The notes under the pieces: generated by a model
What the model was told of the DNA's origin: nothing
What the model saw: the letters and a program-made list of their open reading frames with translations, nothing else
Database searches by the model: none
Program-made: the position numbers and the translations under genes
Origin: Rhodococcus sp. HM1
GTDB lineage: Bacteria > Actinomycetota > Actinomycetes > Mycobacteriales > Mycobacteriaceae
Direction of reading: 5' to 3'
DNA: 44,723 bases
Assembly: GCF_023218075.1 (NCBI RefSeq)
Contig: NZ_JALPTB010000054.1
Coordinates: 1 to 44,723, forward strand
Part shown: in pieces, positions 17,301 through 24,200 of the stretch
Layout of the letters: each line of letters begins with the position of its first letter
Position numbering within the stretch: the first letter of the stretch is position 1

Positions 17301-18488
17301 CAGGCGCACCGGGAACAGCTCGGCAAGGACGTCGCGCAGGTGCGCGAACGCTGTTCGGCGATCCGTGAGCGTCTGGTCCGCGACCGGGAGGAACTCGCGG
17401 CCGCGGCCGCCACGCTGTCCGCGCGGTTGCAGCTGCCGTCGATCGCCGCCGCCACGGACGTGCAGGTCGACCCGCTGGCCCACACCGACGATCCGGACAC
17501 GGTGCGTGCGGTCGCCGACGCGGTGCGCGCGGCACTGCCCGCCGTCAGGGCGACCGGTCAGAACCGGGTCCTCGCGGCGCTGCAGCAGCTCGCGCGGGCG
17601 GTGTCCGGGCAGCTCGACGTCGAGCACACGGTCGACGACGGCGTGCACGTGGTCCGGATCTCGGGGGCGGGGGCCGACGGCACCCCGACCGAGGTCCTCG
17701 AGCACGTGACCGCGCGGGTCGACGAAGGCAGGCGCGCGCTCACCCAGCGGGAACGGGACGTGTTCACCGGGTTCGTGCTCGGCGGGGTCGCCGACGAGTT
17801 GCGGCGCCGCATCGAACGCGCCGGTGAACTCGTCGACGCGATGAACGCGAGCCTGTCGGGGAGCCGCACCAGCCACGGCATCGGGGTGCGCATCGGGTGG
17901 GTGCCCAACCGCGGCGACGACGAGATCGCCCGCATCACCGCGCTGCTGGCGGATCCGACCGGGCCGGGCAACGGGTCGGAACTGATCGACCTGTTGCGCC
18001 GGCGCGTCGAGGCCTCGCACACGACGGATCCGTCCGCCGGGTACGCCGCGCACCTCGCGCAGGCGCTGGACTACCGGAACTGGCACACCGTCGACGTGAC
18101 GATCCTGGGTCCGGAACCCGATCAGGAGCGGCGGATCTCCAAGCGCGCCAAGATCTCCCAGGGCGAGACCCGGTTCGTGTCGTATGTGACGCTGTTCGCC
18201 GCGGCCGACGGCTATCTGTCGAGCCTGCCGGACGTGGACCGCGCGCTGCGGCTGGTGCTGCTCGACGACGCGTTCGCCAAGATCGACGATCCGACCATCG
18301 GCGAGTTGATGGGCCTGCTGGTCCGGCTCGACATCGACTTCGTCATGACCGGGCACGCCCTGTGGGGTTGTGTGCCACAGGTTCCCGCCCTCGACATCTA
18401 CGAGGTCCGGCGGCTCGAGGACAGCTCCGCGGTGACCACCCACGTGCACTGGGACGGCCACAACCGGCACCTGCGCCCGCTGGACTGA
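14343..18488 (+). CDS. jetC: Wadjet type II JetC (TIGR02680, SMC/MukB-like ATPase)
   Basis: The 1381-residue protein is the SMC-like ATPase of a type II Wadjet system (TIGR02680 family). The Walker A loop GTNGSGKS is at residues 46-53; the C-terminal half-site has the ABC signature SQGE (1272-1275) and the Walker B strand LVLLDDAFAKID (D1308, D1309). Between them lie long Ala/Arg/Glu-rich heptad stretches (about 230-440, 470-570 and 830-1050) expected to form coiled coils, broken by a hinge-like region. It should drive ATP-dependent DNA loop extrusion. The residue after the Walker B Asp is Asp rather than the common Glu, possibly a family trait. The jetD nuclease gene expected next is absent: an acyl-CoA synthetase starts 147 bases later. 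Confidence 0.92.
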   Translation: MTRPSASIAPAHHPRRWRLSRAGIVNVWHYLDTEFTLSGGRLILRGTNGSGKSRALEMLLPYLLDGDRKRMDATGAGKVNLDELMRTGAGDQDNRVGYLWIELACPDEYFTIGAHIRYSAAAHRSEVHLFTTGLRVGHDLTLVDEHRMPLSRDDLIAAVGADRVTRSPEEHRDTVRTEVFGLRGESGRDRYTGLLQLLHTLRSPDVGNRIDEGRLPQILSDALPPLSENLLTTAGDRLDGLTETRTAQEHLEETREHLEQFHEVYRRYATHVLREAADAAAHAADRVATTTAELAEADADAADLEAQSAAADTRLRERRDQLDELERAVRGLESRPLFRDADDLAQRRATVAALADAAEQALDSAARARHHEQIDAEVAAEHVDELTAAVSRSAELLAEAKARLGAASMPHTALPTELLLHVDTAPPRMEPVRTDRDTVPAAQVRPAVADLQLRPDDLESARDAAHDAAIAAQRRSDRAGRRLEEARRLEAAERTVHTAEADAERTAGEAERDRAELAESTRVRDDAAIDLNRRWRAWITDPRTVRLLPTVEQDGPELLQVLATDLEALTGTGGADADAALTELDRLPDTAARAARDGIAAELAALELADHDADAIRTALLEERKTLEADRQQAPEDAPWRRENDGVPLWRAVEFADSLGVDDRAGVEAALLAAGLLTATVDGDGRLRAQSGQVLVSPRNEPPRNPLSTVLVPSPTAPVPETAIATVLAAIGFEDAGAIASVSRDGRWHNGVLRGRHTADEARFIGGHHPGDPDAPGRHAERLDEIAAELAAADVAAAQRAERRRALEQDRRDLDTHLPTAPRSIALREARIRTREHEARARRSAEAAVAARDRAAELRARWSADLDTHRATCAHFEMPSDVAALEAVVEACADAGRACVDLARGLDDVRASRDRHSRAVHRFADSGARRVEAEAVAEARWHEWHGKAAVVAAQHEAVAMSVAELEAELSSSVTEQGRTEEQCRRTQAHREQLGKDVAQVRERCSAIRERLVRDREELAAAAATLSARLQLPSIAAATDVQVDPLAHTDDPDTVRAVADAVRAALPAVRATGQNRVLAALQQLARAVSGQLDVEHTVDDGVHVVRISGAGADGTPTEVLEHVTARVDEGRRALTQRERDVFTGFVLGGVADELRRRIERAGELVDAMNASLSGSRTSHGIGVRIGWVPNRGDDEIARITALLADPTGPGNGSELIDLLRRRVEASHTTDPSAGYAAHLAQALDYRNWHTVDVTILGPEPDQERRISKRAKISQGETRFVSYVTLFAAADGYLSSLPDVDRALRLVLLDDAFAKIDDPTIGELMGLLVRLDIDFVMTGHALWGCVPQVPALDIYEVRRLEDSSAVTTHVHWDGHNRHLRPLD

Positions 18489-18497
18489 GCCCCCCTT

Positions 18498-18513
18498 CCC
18501 CGCGACCGCGGGG
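18498..18513 (+). terminator. Weak hairpin after jetC
   Basis: CCCCGC-GACC-GCGGGG forms a 6-bp stem with a tetraloop ten bases after the jetC stop. It is short, so termination here is uncertain. Confidence 0.35.
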
Positions 18514-18568
18514 CATCCGGGTCGGGCAGCGGGTCCGTCGATTCCCGGGACGGCGGCACCGGCCCTCT

Positions 18569-18584
18569 ATAGCCTCTGGGCTAT
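18569..18584. promoter_or_regulatory. Palindrome upstream of the acyl-CoA synthetase
   Basis: ATAGCC-TCTG-GGCTAT is a perfect 6-4-6 inverted repeat containing a TAGCCT box (18570-18575) that fits TAnnnT. It lies 51 bases upstream of the ATG at 18636. A repressor site overlapping a promoter is plausible but unproven. Confidence 0.35.
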
Positions 18585-18635
18585 GTCGCGGCGCTCGCCC
18601 CCCACGGCGCCGCAGGCGAGAAGGAGGCTCTTCGG

Positions 18636-20192
18636 ATGTCCGAGTCGACCCGACCCACCCTGATCGAACGTGTCGCGCACTGGGCGCGCACCACGCCCGA
18701 TGCCGAGGCCGTGCGGTATCTCGACCGCAGCCACACCTGGTCGCAGTGGCACGAGCGGCTGACGCGCCTCGCCGGCGCCCTCGCCGACGCCGGGGTCGGC
18801 CCCGGCGACACCGTGGCGTTCGTGGACAAGAACAACCTCGCCTGCATCGAGGTCACGTATGCCGCGTCCGCGCTCGGCGCAGCCACCGCGATTCCCAATT
18901 TCCGGCTCGCCGGCGACGAACTCGTCTACGTACTCGACGACGCGAAACCCCGAATCCTGTTCGTGGGCAACGAATTCGTCGAGCAGATCGACGCCATCCG
19001 GGACCGTCTCACCGCGGCCCCGCAGATTCTGGTGGTCGGCGGGGACGACGACGAGTTCGAACCGCTGATCGCGCGCTCCGAGCCGCCGTCGGTGCTGCCG
19101 CAGGTCTCCGCGGACGACACGGCGCTGCTGCTCTACAGTTCCGGCACCACCGGTCACCCGAAGGGTGTGCAGCTGACCCACCGGAACCTCGCCGCGCACG
19201 CCGAGGCGGTGATGTCGGTGCTGCCGTTCACCGACGACGACTGCCTGCTGGTGGCGATGCCGCTGTTCCATGTGGGTGGCACCTGCTACGCGGCGATGGG
19301 CATTCACGCGGGGCGCCGCTGCGTCTTCACCCGCGAGGCGGATGCGCCGTCGCTGTTCCGCGGGCTCGCGGAGGGCGCGAACATCGCGTTCCTGGTGCCG
19401 CCGGTGATCGCGGGGGTGCTCGCCGCCGGCGAGAAGGCGATCGCGGCGTTCTCCCGGCTCACCCGCATCACCTACGGCGCCGCCCCCATGCCGCTGCCGC
19501 TGCTACGCGCGGCCCTGGCGGCGTGGCCGGACACCGAGTTCGTCCAGGTGTACGGGATGACCGAACTCGCCGGGGTGATCACCGCGCTGCTGCCGGAGGT
19601 GCACCGCGACGAGACGCAGGTCGCGCGTATGGCGTCGGCGGGCACCCCGCTGCCCGGGGTGGAGATGCGCATCGTCGACCCGGCCACGCTCACCGACGTC
19701 GAACCCGGTGCGGTCGGGGAACTGTGGTGGCGGTCGGAACAGACCACCCCGGGCTACTGGCACCGCCCGGAGGCGACGAAGGAGGCGATCGTCGACGGTT
19801 GGTTGCGCAGCGGAGACATGGGTCGCGTCGACGACGGCGGTTTCGTCTACATCGAGGACCGGCTCAAGGACATGATCATCACCGGTGGGGAGAACGTGTA
19901 CTGCCCCGAGGTGGAGCGGGTACTCGTCGAACATCCCGAGGTCGCGGAGGTCGCCGTGATCGGCGTGCCGGACCCGAAGTGGGGTGAAACCGTCAAGGCC
20001 GTCGTGGTCCCGACCCCGGACAGCACCGTCAAGGAGAGCGAGCTCATCGACTACACCCGCGAACATCTCGCAAAGTTCAAGTGCCCCACCAGCATCGACA
20101 TCGTCGATGCGCTGCCGCGCAATCCGACCGGCAAGATCCTCAAGCGCTCGCTGCGTGAGCCCTACTGGGCGGATCGGCCGCGCAGCATCTGA
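18636..20192 (+). CDS. Acyl-CoA synthetase (AMP-forming, FadD type)
   Basis: The 518-residue protein is a medium-sized AMP-forming ligase that makes acyl-CoA from a carboxylic acid, ATP and CoA. Motifs are YSSGTTGHPKG, YGMTELAG, DGWLRSGDMG, IITGGENVYCPEVE and the C-terminal PRNPTGKILKR with the catalytic lysine. ATG at 18636 has a strong AAGGAGG eight bases upstream. It is shorter than FadD15-type long-chain ligases and lacks their insertion, so a short, medium or unusual acid is likely; which one cannot be told. It faces the thiolase gene across a shared terminator, and both fit beta-oxidation-type metabolism. It follows jetC on the same strand but appears functionally unrelated to it. Confidence 0.92.
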   Translation: MSESTRPTLIERVAHWARTTPDAEAVRYLDRSHTWSQWHERLTRLAGALADAGVGPGDTVAFVDKNNLACIEVTYAASALGAATAIPNFRLAGDELVYVLDDAKPRILFVGNEFVEQIDAIRDRLTAAPQILVVGGDDDEFEPLIARSEPPSVLPQVSADDTALLLYSSGTTGHPKGVQLTHRNLAAHAEAVMSVLPFTDDDCLLVAMPLFHVGGTCYAAMGIHAGRRCVFTREADAPSLFRGLAEGANIAFLVPPVIAGVLAAGEKAIAAFSRLTRITYGAAPMPLPLLRAALAAWPDTEFVQVYGMTELAGVITALLPEVHRDETQVARMASAGTPLPGVEMRIVDPATLTDVEPGAVGELWWRSEQTTPGYWHRPEATKEAIVDGWLRSGDMGRVDDGGFVYIEDRLKDMIITGGENVYCPEVERVLVEHPEVAEVAVIGVPDPKWGETVKAVVVPTPDSTVKESELIDYTREHLAKFKCPTSIDIVDALPRNPTGKILKRSLREPYWADRPRSI

Positions 20193-20202
20193 GCCGCGGT
20201 TC

Positions 20203-20232
20203 GCGGTGGGAGCGCACCGGCGCTCCCACCGC
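20203..20232. terminator. Bidirectional terminator between acyl-CoA synthetase and thiolase
   Basis: A perfect 12-bp stem (20203-20214 with 20221-20232) with loop CACCGG lies between the convergent stop codons. Confidence 0.85.
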
Positions 20233-20241
20233 ACCCGTTCG

Positions 20242-21438
20242 TCAGCCGATGCGACGGAACAGCGCCGCCAGCGCCTGGCCGCCACCGATGCACATCGTGA
20301 CGATGCCGAGCTCGAGGTCGCGGCGCACCAGATCCTTGGCGACACGGACGGTGAGGATGCCACCGGTCGCGCCGACCGGGTGGCCGAGCGCGATCGCACC
20401 GCCGTACGGGTTCGTCTTCTCGGGATCGAGTCCGGCGTCGCGGATCACGGCGACCGCCTGCGACGCGAACGCCTCGTTCAGCTCGATCGTGTCGATGTCG
20501 GACGGCGTGGTGCCGGTCTGCTCGAACAGCTTCTTCAGCGCCAGCACCGGGGCGTAGCCCATCAGTTCCGGTTCCATCGCGGCGGTCGCGACGGACTCGA
20601 GGGTGACCAGGCCCCGCAGGCCCTTCTCCTCGGCCACCGACTGCCGGGCCAGCACGACCGCGCCGGCACCGTCGTTGATGCCCGACGCATTGCCGGCGGT
20701 GACGGTGCCGTCCTTCTCGAAGGCCGCGCGCAGCTTGGCGAGCGTCTCCATGGTGGTCTCGGGCTTGGGGTGTTCGTCGGTGGTGACGGTGACGGGCTTG
20801 CGGCCGCCGATCTCGACCGGGGTGATCTCCTCGGCGAACGCCTTCTGGGCGGCGGCGTCGGCGGCGCGACGCTGCGATTCGACGGCGAACTCGTCCTGCT
20901 GCTCCCGGGTGATGCCGTACTTGCGTGCGACGTTCTCGGCGGTCACACCCATGTGGATGTTGTGGAAGGGGTCGGTGAGCATGCCGACGGTGCCGTCGAC
21001 GAGGGTGTGGTTGCCCAGCTTGTAGCCGGCCCGCGCGGAGTAGTCGTAGAACGGCATGCGCGACATGTTCTCGTCACCGCCGGCGACCGCGAGGTCGACG
21101 CCGCCCCAGCGCATCTGCATCGCGGCCGACCAGATGGCCTGCAGGCCGGAGCCGCACAGGCGGTTGACGGTGTAGGCGGGGACCGACTGCGGGATGCCGG
21201 CCGCGAGGGACACGCGGCGGGCGTTGTAGGCATCGGGGCCGACCTGGCCGATGCAGCCCATGACGACCTCGTCGATGTCCTCGGCTGCCACACCCGCCCG
21301 TTCGAGGGCGGCCTTGACGGCGGTGGCGCCGAGTTCGTGCGCCGGTACGTCCTTGAAGACGCCACCGAAGCTGCCGACCGGGGTCCGTGCCCCTTCGACG
21401 ACGACGATCGGTTCCGGTGTGGTCATTTCCTGTCCCAT
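20242..21438 (-). CDS. Acetyl-CoA acetyltransferase / thiolase
   Basis: The 398-residue protein is a thiolase that either cleaves 3-ketoacyl-CoA with CoA or condenses two acetyl-CoA. The acyl-accepting cysteine is C95 in NRLCGSGLQ. The C-terminal half carries LNEAFASQA, GHPVGATG with the catalytic His, and CIGGGQ with the second cysteine. Two starts are possible, ATG 21438 (MGQEM) or ATG 21426 (MTTPEP); neither has a good Shine-Dalgarno, and the longer one is listed. A perfect CTGGCAC-CCA-GTGCCAG palindrome sits 22-38 bases upstream, so the gene is probably repressor-controlled. It is convergent with the acyl-CoA synthetase and probably works in lipid breakdown. Degradative versus biosynthetic use cannot be settled from sequence. 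Confidence 0.92.
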   Translation of the reverse strand: MGQEMTTPEPIVVVEGARTPVGSFGGVFKDVPAHELGATAVKAALERAGVAAEDIDEVVMGCIGQVGPDAYNARRVSLAAGIPQSVPAYTVNRLCGSGLQAIWSAAMQMRWGGVDLAVAGGDENMSRMPFYDYSARAGYKLGNHTLVDGTVGMLTDPFHNIHMGVTAENVARKYGITREQQDEFAVESQRRAADAAAQKAFAEEITPVEIGGRKPVTVTTDEHPKPETTMETLAKLRAAFEKDGTVTAGNASGINDGAGAVVLARQSVAEEKGLRGLVTLESVATAAMEPELMGYAPVLALKKLFEQTGTTPSDIDTIELNEAFASQAVAVIRDAGLDPEKTNPYGGAIALGHPVGATGGILTVRVAKDLVRRDLELGIVTMCIGGGQALAALFRRIG

Positions 21439-21460
21439 CTGCTCGAAGCGTTCGCTACGT

Positions 21461-21477
21461 CTGGCACCCAGTGCCAG
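21461..21477. promoter_or_regulatory. Perfect 17-bp palindrome at the thiolase promoter
   Basis: CTGGCAC-CCA-GTGCCAG is a perfect 7-3-7 inverted repeat between the thiolase start (21438) and the upstream membrane-protein gene. Size and symmetry fit a dimeric repressor such as a TetR- or GntR-type lipid regulator. The regulator is not in the window. Confidence 0.6.
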
Positions 21478-21555
21478 TACCGCATGTAATCCAAGTTACC
21501 CGCGCGACGGCGATCGGAATACCCCCTCCCCGTTCGTATTCACTCGACGAACCGA

Positions 21556-22431
21556 TCAGTGCTGGTGAGGATCGTTCAGGTCCTGCCGCAGGATCCGTTC
21601 CACCGCCCGTGGCGAGCCCAGCTCGCGCCGCATCTCGGGGAAGCGGGCATAGAACTCGAGCACCCGGTGGAGCAGGACGGGGTCGATGTCGAACCGCCGC
21701 GAGTCCACTTCGATCATCGGTTCCCCGGGCATCCGGTCCAGGCGGAAGATGCGGCTGGTGCGGCGCCTGGCCCACGCCGCGGTGGGGGTGCCGAGCACCC
21801 ACGATTCCGGGTAGCCGTGATGGTCGGCGCGCACCCCGGCCACCGACACCCACGGCAGATAGGACTCCACGGTCCAGCCGCGTTGCCGGACCCCGTCCGG
21901 TCCCAGAAGCAGGGAACCGGAGCGGATGTGGCCGAGCAGGACCTCGACGACGAACGCCACGCACGGAACGCCCAGCAGCGCGAGCACGGGACTCACCCAC
22001 GGGAATCCGCTGCTGAACACGAAGATTTCGACGGCGGCGCCGACGGCGAGCGCGGCGGCACATCCCACCATCGCGACGAGCAACCCGAACACCGATCGTC
22101 GCGAGCGCACCTCGGTGGTCCCGGCGACGCCGGCCGGCACGAACCGCACACCGGGTGCTCCGCGCTGCGGTCGCCAGTAGGTGTAGCCGAACAGGGCGGT
22201 CAGTCCCATGAGGGCCGCGAGGACGAGGAAGAACCGCGTCACCGCACCCGACTCGGCGGCCGCGGTGCCGGCGCGCCACAGCGCCAGGACGAAGAAGACG
22301 GCTGCGAACCCGATCGCGAGGGCGACCCGGCGGTTGAACGAGTCGGCGGGCCATTCCGGGGGTCGCTCCAGAGGTGGGGCGTACGGCGCGGATTCCGGTT
22401 CGTCGTCGCGCCCTGTGAACGCCGGTCCCAC
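21556..22431 (-). CDS. Four-TM membrane protein of unknown function
   Basis: I do not recognise this 291-residue protein. After a proline-rich acidic N-terminus (residues 1-32) come four hydrophobic segments as two hairpins, about 35-56, 64-84, 112-137 and 142-165. A soluble C-terminal half of beta-rich character follows, with SLLLGPDGVRQRGWTVESYLPWVSVAGV; this resembles the PH-like (bPH2/YdbT-type) pattern only loosely. It ends in a charged helix and DPHQH. The GTG at 22431 has AAGGGG eight bases upstream. It is on the same strand as the thiolase, 117 bases upstream of it, with the palindrome in between, so separate control is likely. It is probably in the cytoplasmic membrane. Confidence 0.7.
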   Translation of the reverse strand: MGPAFTGRDDEPESAPYAPPLERPPEWPADSFNRRVALAIGFAAVFFVLALWRAGTAAAESGAVTRFFLVLAALMGLTALFGYTYWRPQRGAPGVRFVPAGVAGTTEVRSRRSVFGLLVAMVGCAAALAVGAAVEIFVFSSGFPWVSPVLALLGVPCVAFVVEVLLGHIRSGSLLLGPDGVRQRGWTVESYLPWVSVAGVRADHHGYPESWVLGTPTAAWARRRTSRIFRLDRMPGEPMIEVDSRRFDIDPVLLHRVLEFYARFPEMRRELGSPRAVERILRQDLNDPHQH

Positions 22432-22797
22432 TGCGATTCCCCTTCCGGAAGCGCCAGGGGACCCCGCCGCCCCCGGCCGGTGCCGGTTTGGGCGCGAACG
22501 CTACCGCAGAGCGGCGTTCGAGACGGGTAGACACGCTTGGAACTGGACATTTGGTCGAGAAACCGCCAAAGTAGTCCCACTGACCTGGATAATGCACACA
22601 AACATCTCGAGCACCAGTGTGATCATCACCATACTCGAGAGTCAGTTGCCGTATTCATGCTGCTCAGACCAAGTTTCACCGGGGGGAATCGGATGGCGTC
22701 GTACCAACACGCAGAATTTTGTGTACGGATGAGTAACACCTTCGGCGATCGACACGACACAATCTGTGACGATTCAGACGAGACCGGAGGAATCTGC
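22432..22797. other. Long, comparatively AT-rich leader/promoter region of chorismate mutase
   Basis: These 366 bases separate two divergent genes. From about 22540 to 22800 the sequence is visibly richer in A and T than the rest of the window. It holds two CTCGAG copies (22605-22610 and 22635-22640) flanking GTGTGATCATCACC, and a CACA-ATC-TGTG repeat near 22761. An in-frame extension of the chorismate mutase frame runs back to 22537, but its codon usage does not look coding. I see no known riboswitch or T-box. Confidence 0.5.
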
Positions 22798-23118
22798 ATG
22801 ACTGTCCAGCTTGATTCGCCTGGCATCGAAACCGCCGAGCAGGCCGCTTCGACCGAGGTCGAGCTCGTTTCGGCCGATGTCGAACTGGCTCATCTGTTCG
22901 ACGAGATCCAGCAACTCGATGCCCAGATTCTCGAGGTGATCAAGCGGCGCTGCGAGCTGTCTCAGTTGATCGGGGTTGCGGCGAAGGCCACCGGCCATTC
23001 GCGTGAGGCCCAGAACCACGAGATGCAGGTCCTGGACCGCTTCACCGAGCTCGGCAAGGACGGCAACACCCTCGCGCTGACGCTGCTGCGTCTCGGCCGT
23101 ACGCGCCTGGCTTCCTGA
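22798..23118 (+). CDS. Chorismate mutase, AroQ-delta type
   Basis: The 106-residue all-helical enzyme converts chorismate to prephenate on the way to phenylalanine and tyrosine. It matches the short actinobacterial AroQ-delta group (Mycobacterium tuberculosis Rv0948c): IQQLDAQILEVIKRRCELSQLIG in helix 1, then HEMQVLDRFTELGKDGNTLALTLLRLGRTRL at the end. In that group the enzyme is weak alone and is activated by complex formation with DAHP synthase through its C-terminal segment (LGR-R-L), which is retained here. I chose the ATG at 22798, which has GGAGG about nine bases upstream. The N-terminal 30 residues are acidic and variable, as in relatives. It is monocistronic with a strong terminator. 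Confidence 0.92.
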   Translation: MTVQLDSPGIETAEQAASTEVELVSADVELAHLFDEIQQLDAQILEVIKRRCELSQLIGVAAKATGHSREAQNHEMQVLDRFTELGKDGNTLALTLLRLGRTRLAS

Positions 23119-23136
23119 CCTCAGCCCACGGGCGAA

Positions 23137-23171
23137 CGAAGCCCCCGCACCGATTCGGTGCGGGGGCTTCG
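23137..23171. terminator. Bidirectional terminator after chorismate mutase
   Basis: A perfect 16-bp stem (23137-23152 with 23156-23171) with a 3-nt loop lies between the convergent chorismate mutase and SDR genes. Confidence 0.88.
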
Positions 23172-23198
23172 CCGTTCTCGTGTCCGAGCGCGGTCGGA

Positions 23199-23996
23199 TC
23201 AGTAGTAGACCGCTCCGGGTACGCCGCCGCCGACGGCGACGGCGTCGCCGGTGATGCCGACGCTGCGCGGGGAGGCCAGGAACGCAACCACATCGGCGAC
23301 CTCGCTCGCGTCGATCAGCCGGTGCAGCGAGTTCTGGGCGAGTTCACGTTCGAGTTCCTCGACCGGAATCCCGGTCTCCTGGGATCGTGCGGTGACCTGT
23401 GCGACGAGCCGCTCGGTCCGGGTCCGGCCCGGATGCACGACCGTCACGTTGATGCCGTGCGGTCCGAGTTCGTCCGCCAGGTTCTTCGTCAGCGCGGCGA
23501 CGCTGACGTTCCGGACGGTCTGCGCGATCGAGTTGGCCGCCCGTGCCCCGAGGCCGCTGATGTTGATGATGCGGCCCCAGCCCTGGTCGATCAGGTGCGG
23601 CGCGACGGCCCGCGCGGTCCGCAGGTAGCCGAGTACCTTGATCTCGACCTCGCGGCGAACCACATCGTCGGTGGTCGCGGCAAAATCGGTCGGGGCGTTG
23701 GCACTCCACGGGGTGGCGGCCGAGTTGACCAGGATGTCCACGCCGCCGAACTCCTCGACGGTGCGCGCCACGAGAGCGTCCACCGAGTCCTGGTCGCCCG
23801 TGTCGGTGGGCACCCCGACGACCCGCCGCCCGGTTTCGTCGGCGAGTGCCTTCGCGGCGATTTCGAGGTCGTGGGCGGTGCGCGCGGCGATCACGACGTC
23901 GGCCCCTTCGGTCGCCAGTGCTCGGGCGATCGCGTAGCCGATACCGCGGCTGCCTCCGGTGACGATCGCGCGCTTGCCTTCGAGGCCGAGATCCAT
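23199..23996 (-). CDS. Atypical short-chain dehydrogenase/reductase-fold protein
   Basis: The 265-residue protein has the classical SDR Rossmann fold: TGGSRGIG cofactor loop at about residues 14-21, a D-T-G segment binding adenine, NSAATPW in place of NAAG, and a full C-terminal domain. The catalytic tetrad is broken. Ser is present in NISG, but no Tyr or Lys occurs at the YxxxK position (the stretch reads ANSIAQTVRNVSVAALTK), and the usual Asn before it is Lys in EIKVLGY. It may bind NAD(P) without classical oxidoreduction, or use other residues. ATG at 23996 with GAGGAG six bases upstream is preferred over GTG 24008. It is divergent from an FMN reductase gene. Confidence 0.85.
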   Translation of the reverse strand: MDLGLEGKRAIVTGGSRGIGYAIARALATEGADVVIAARTAHDLEIAAKALADETGRRVVGVPTDTGDQDSVDALVARTVEEFGGVDILVNSAATPWSANAPTDFAATTDDVVRREVEIKVLGYLRTARAVAPHLIDQGWGRIINISGLGARAANSIAQTVRNVSVAALTKNLADELGPHGINVTVVHPGRTRTERLVAQVTARSQETGIPVEELERELAQNSLHRLIDASEVADVVAFLASPRSVGITGDAVAVGGGVPGAVYY

Positions 23997-24069
23997 GGTG
24001 CTCCTCACGAAATGCCGGTTGGTTCCCTCTCGACGCTAGCCCGCCGCCGGGTCACCGCCACCGTTTGCC

Positions 24070-24080
24070 GTCACGGTGAC
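24070..24080. promoter_or_regulatory. Small palindrome between divergent SDR and FMN-reductase genes
   Basis: GTCAC-G-GTGAC is a perfect 11-bp palindrome in the 204-base divergent region, with a further GTCACC copy at 24051. It could be an operator shared by both genes; nothing else supports this. Confidence 0.3.
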
Positions 24081-24200
24081 CGAAAGTCGGGTGGGCCGAC
24101 CGGCCGGAATCGGCCGAAAGGGCCGTGGCGGCACCACGATCGGCGGATACTCGGGCGGAGTTCCCCGTCGGGTTGCCCGAGCCTGGAAGGACGCTTCCCC

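Noticed and set aside
14277-18470. A minus-strand open frame of 1397 codons opposite jetC
   Set aside because: It is an antisense shadow caused by high-GC codon usage. It has no family resemblance and no ribosome site, and jetC on the plus strand has clear ATPase motifs.
18489-18635. Possible jetD remnant after jetC
   Set aside because: The 147 bases hold only a weak hairpin, a 16-base palindrome and a Shine-Dalgarno. No coding similarity to a TOPRIM nuclease is visible in any frame.
22537-22797. N-terminal extension of chorismate mutase
   Set aside because: The extension looks non-coding, and a GGAGG precedes the ATG at 22798, which gives the family-typical length.
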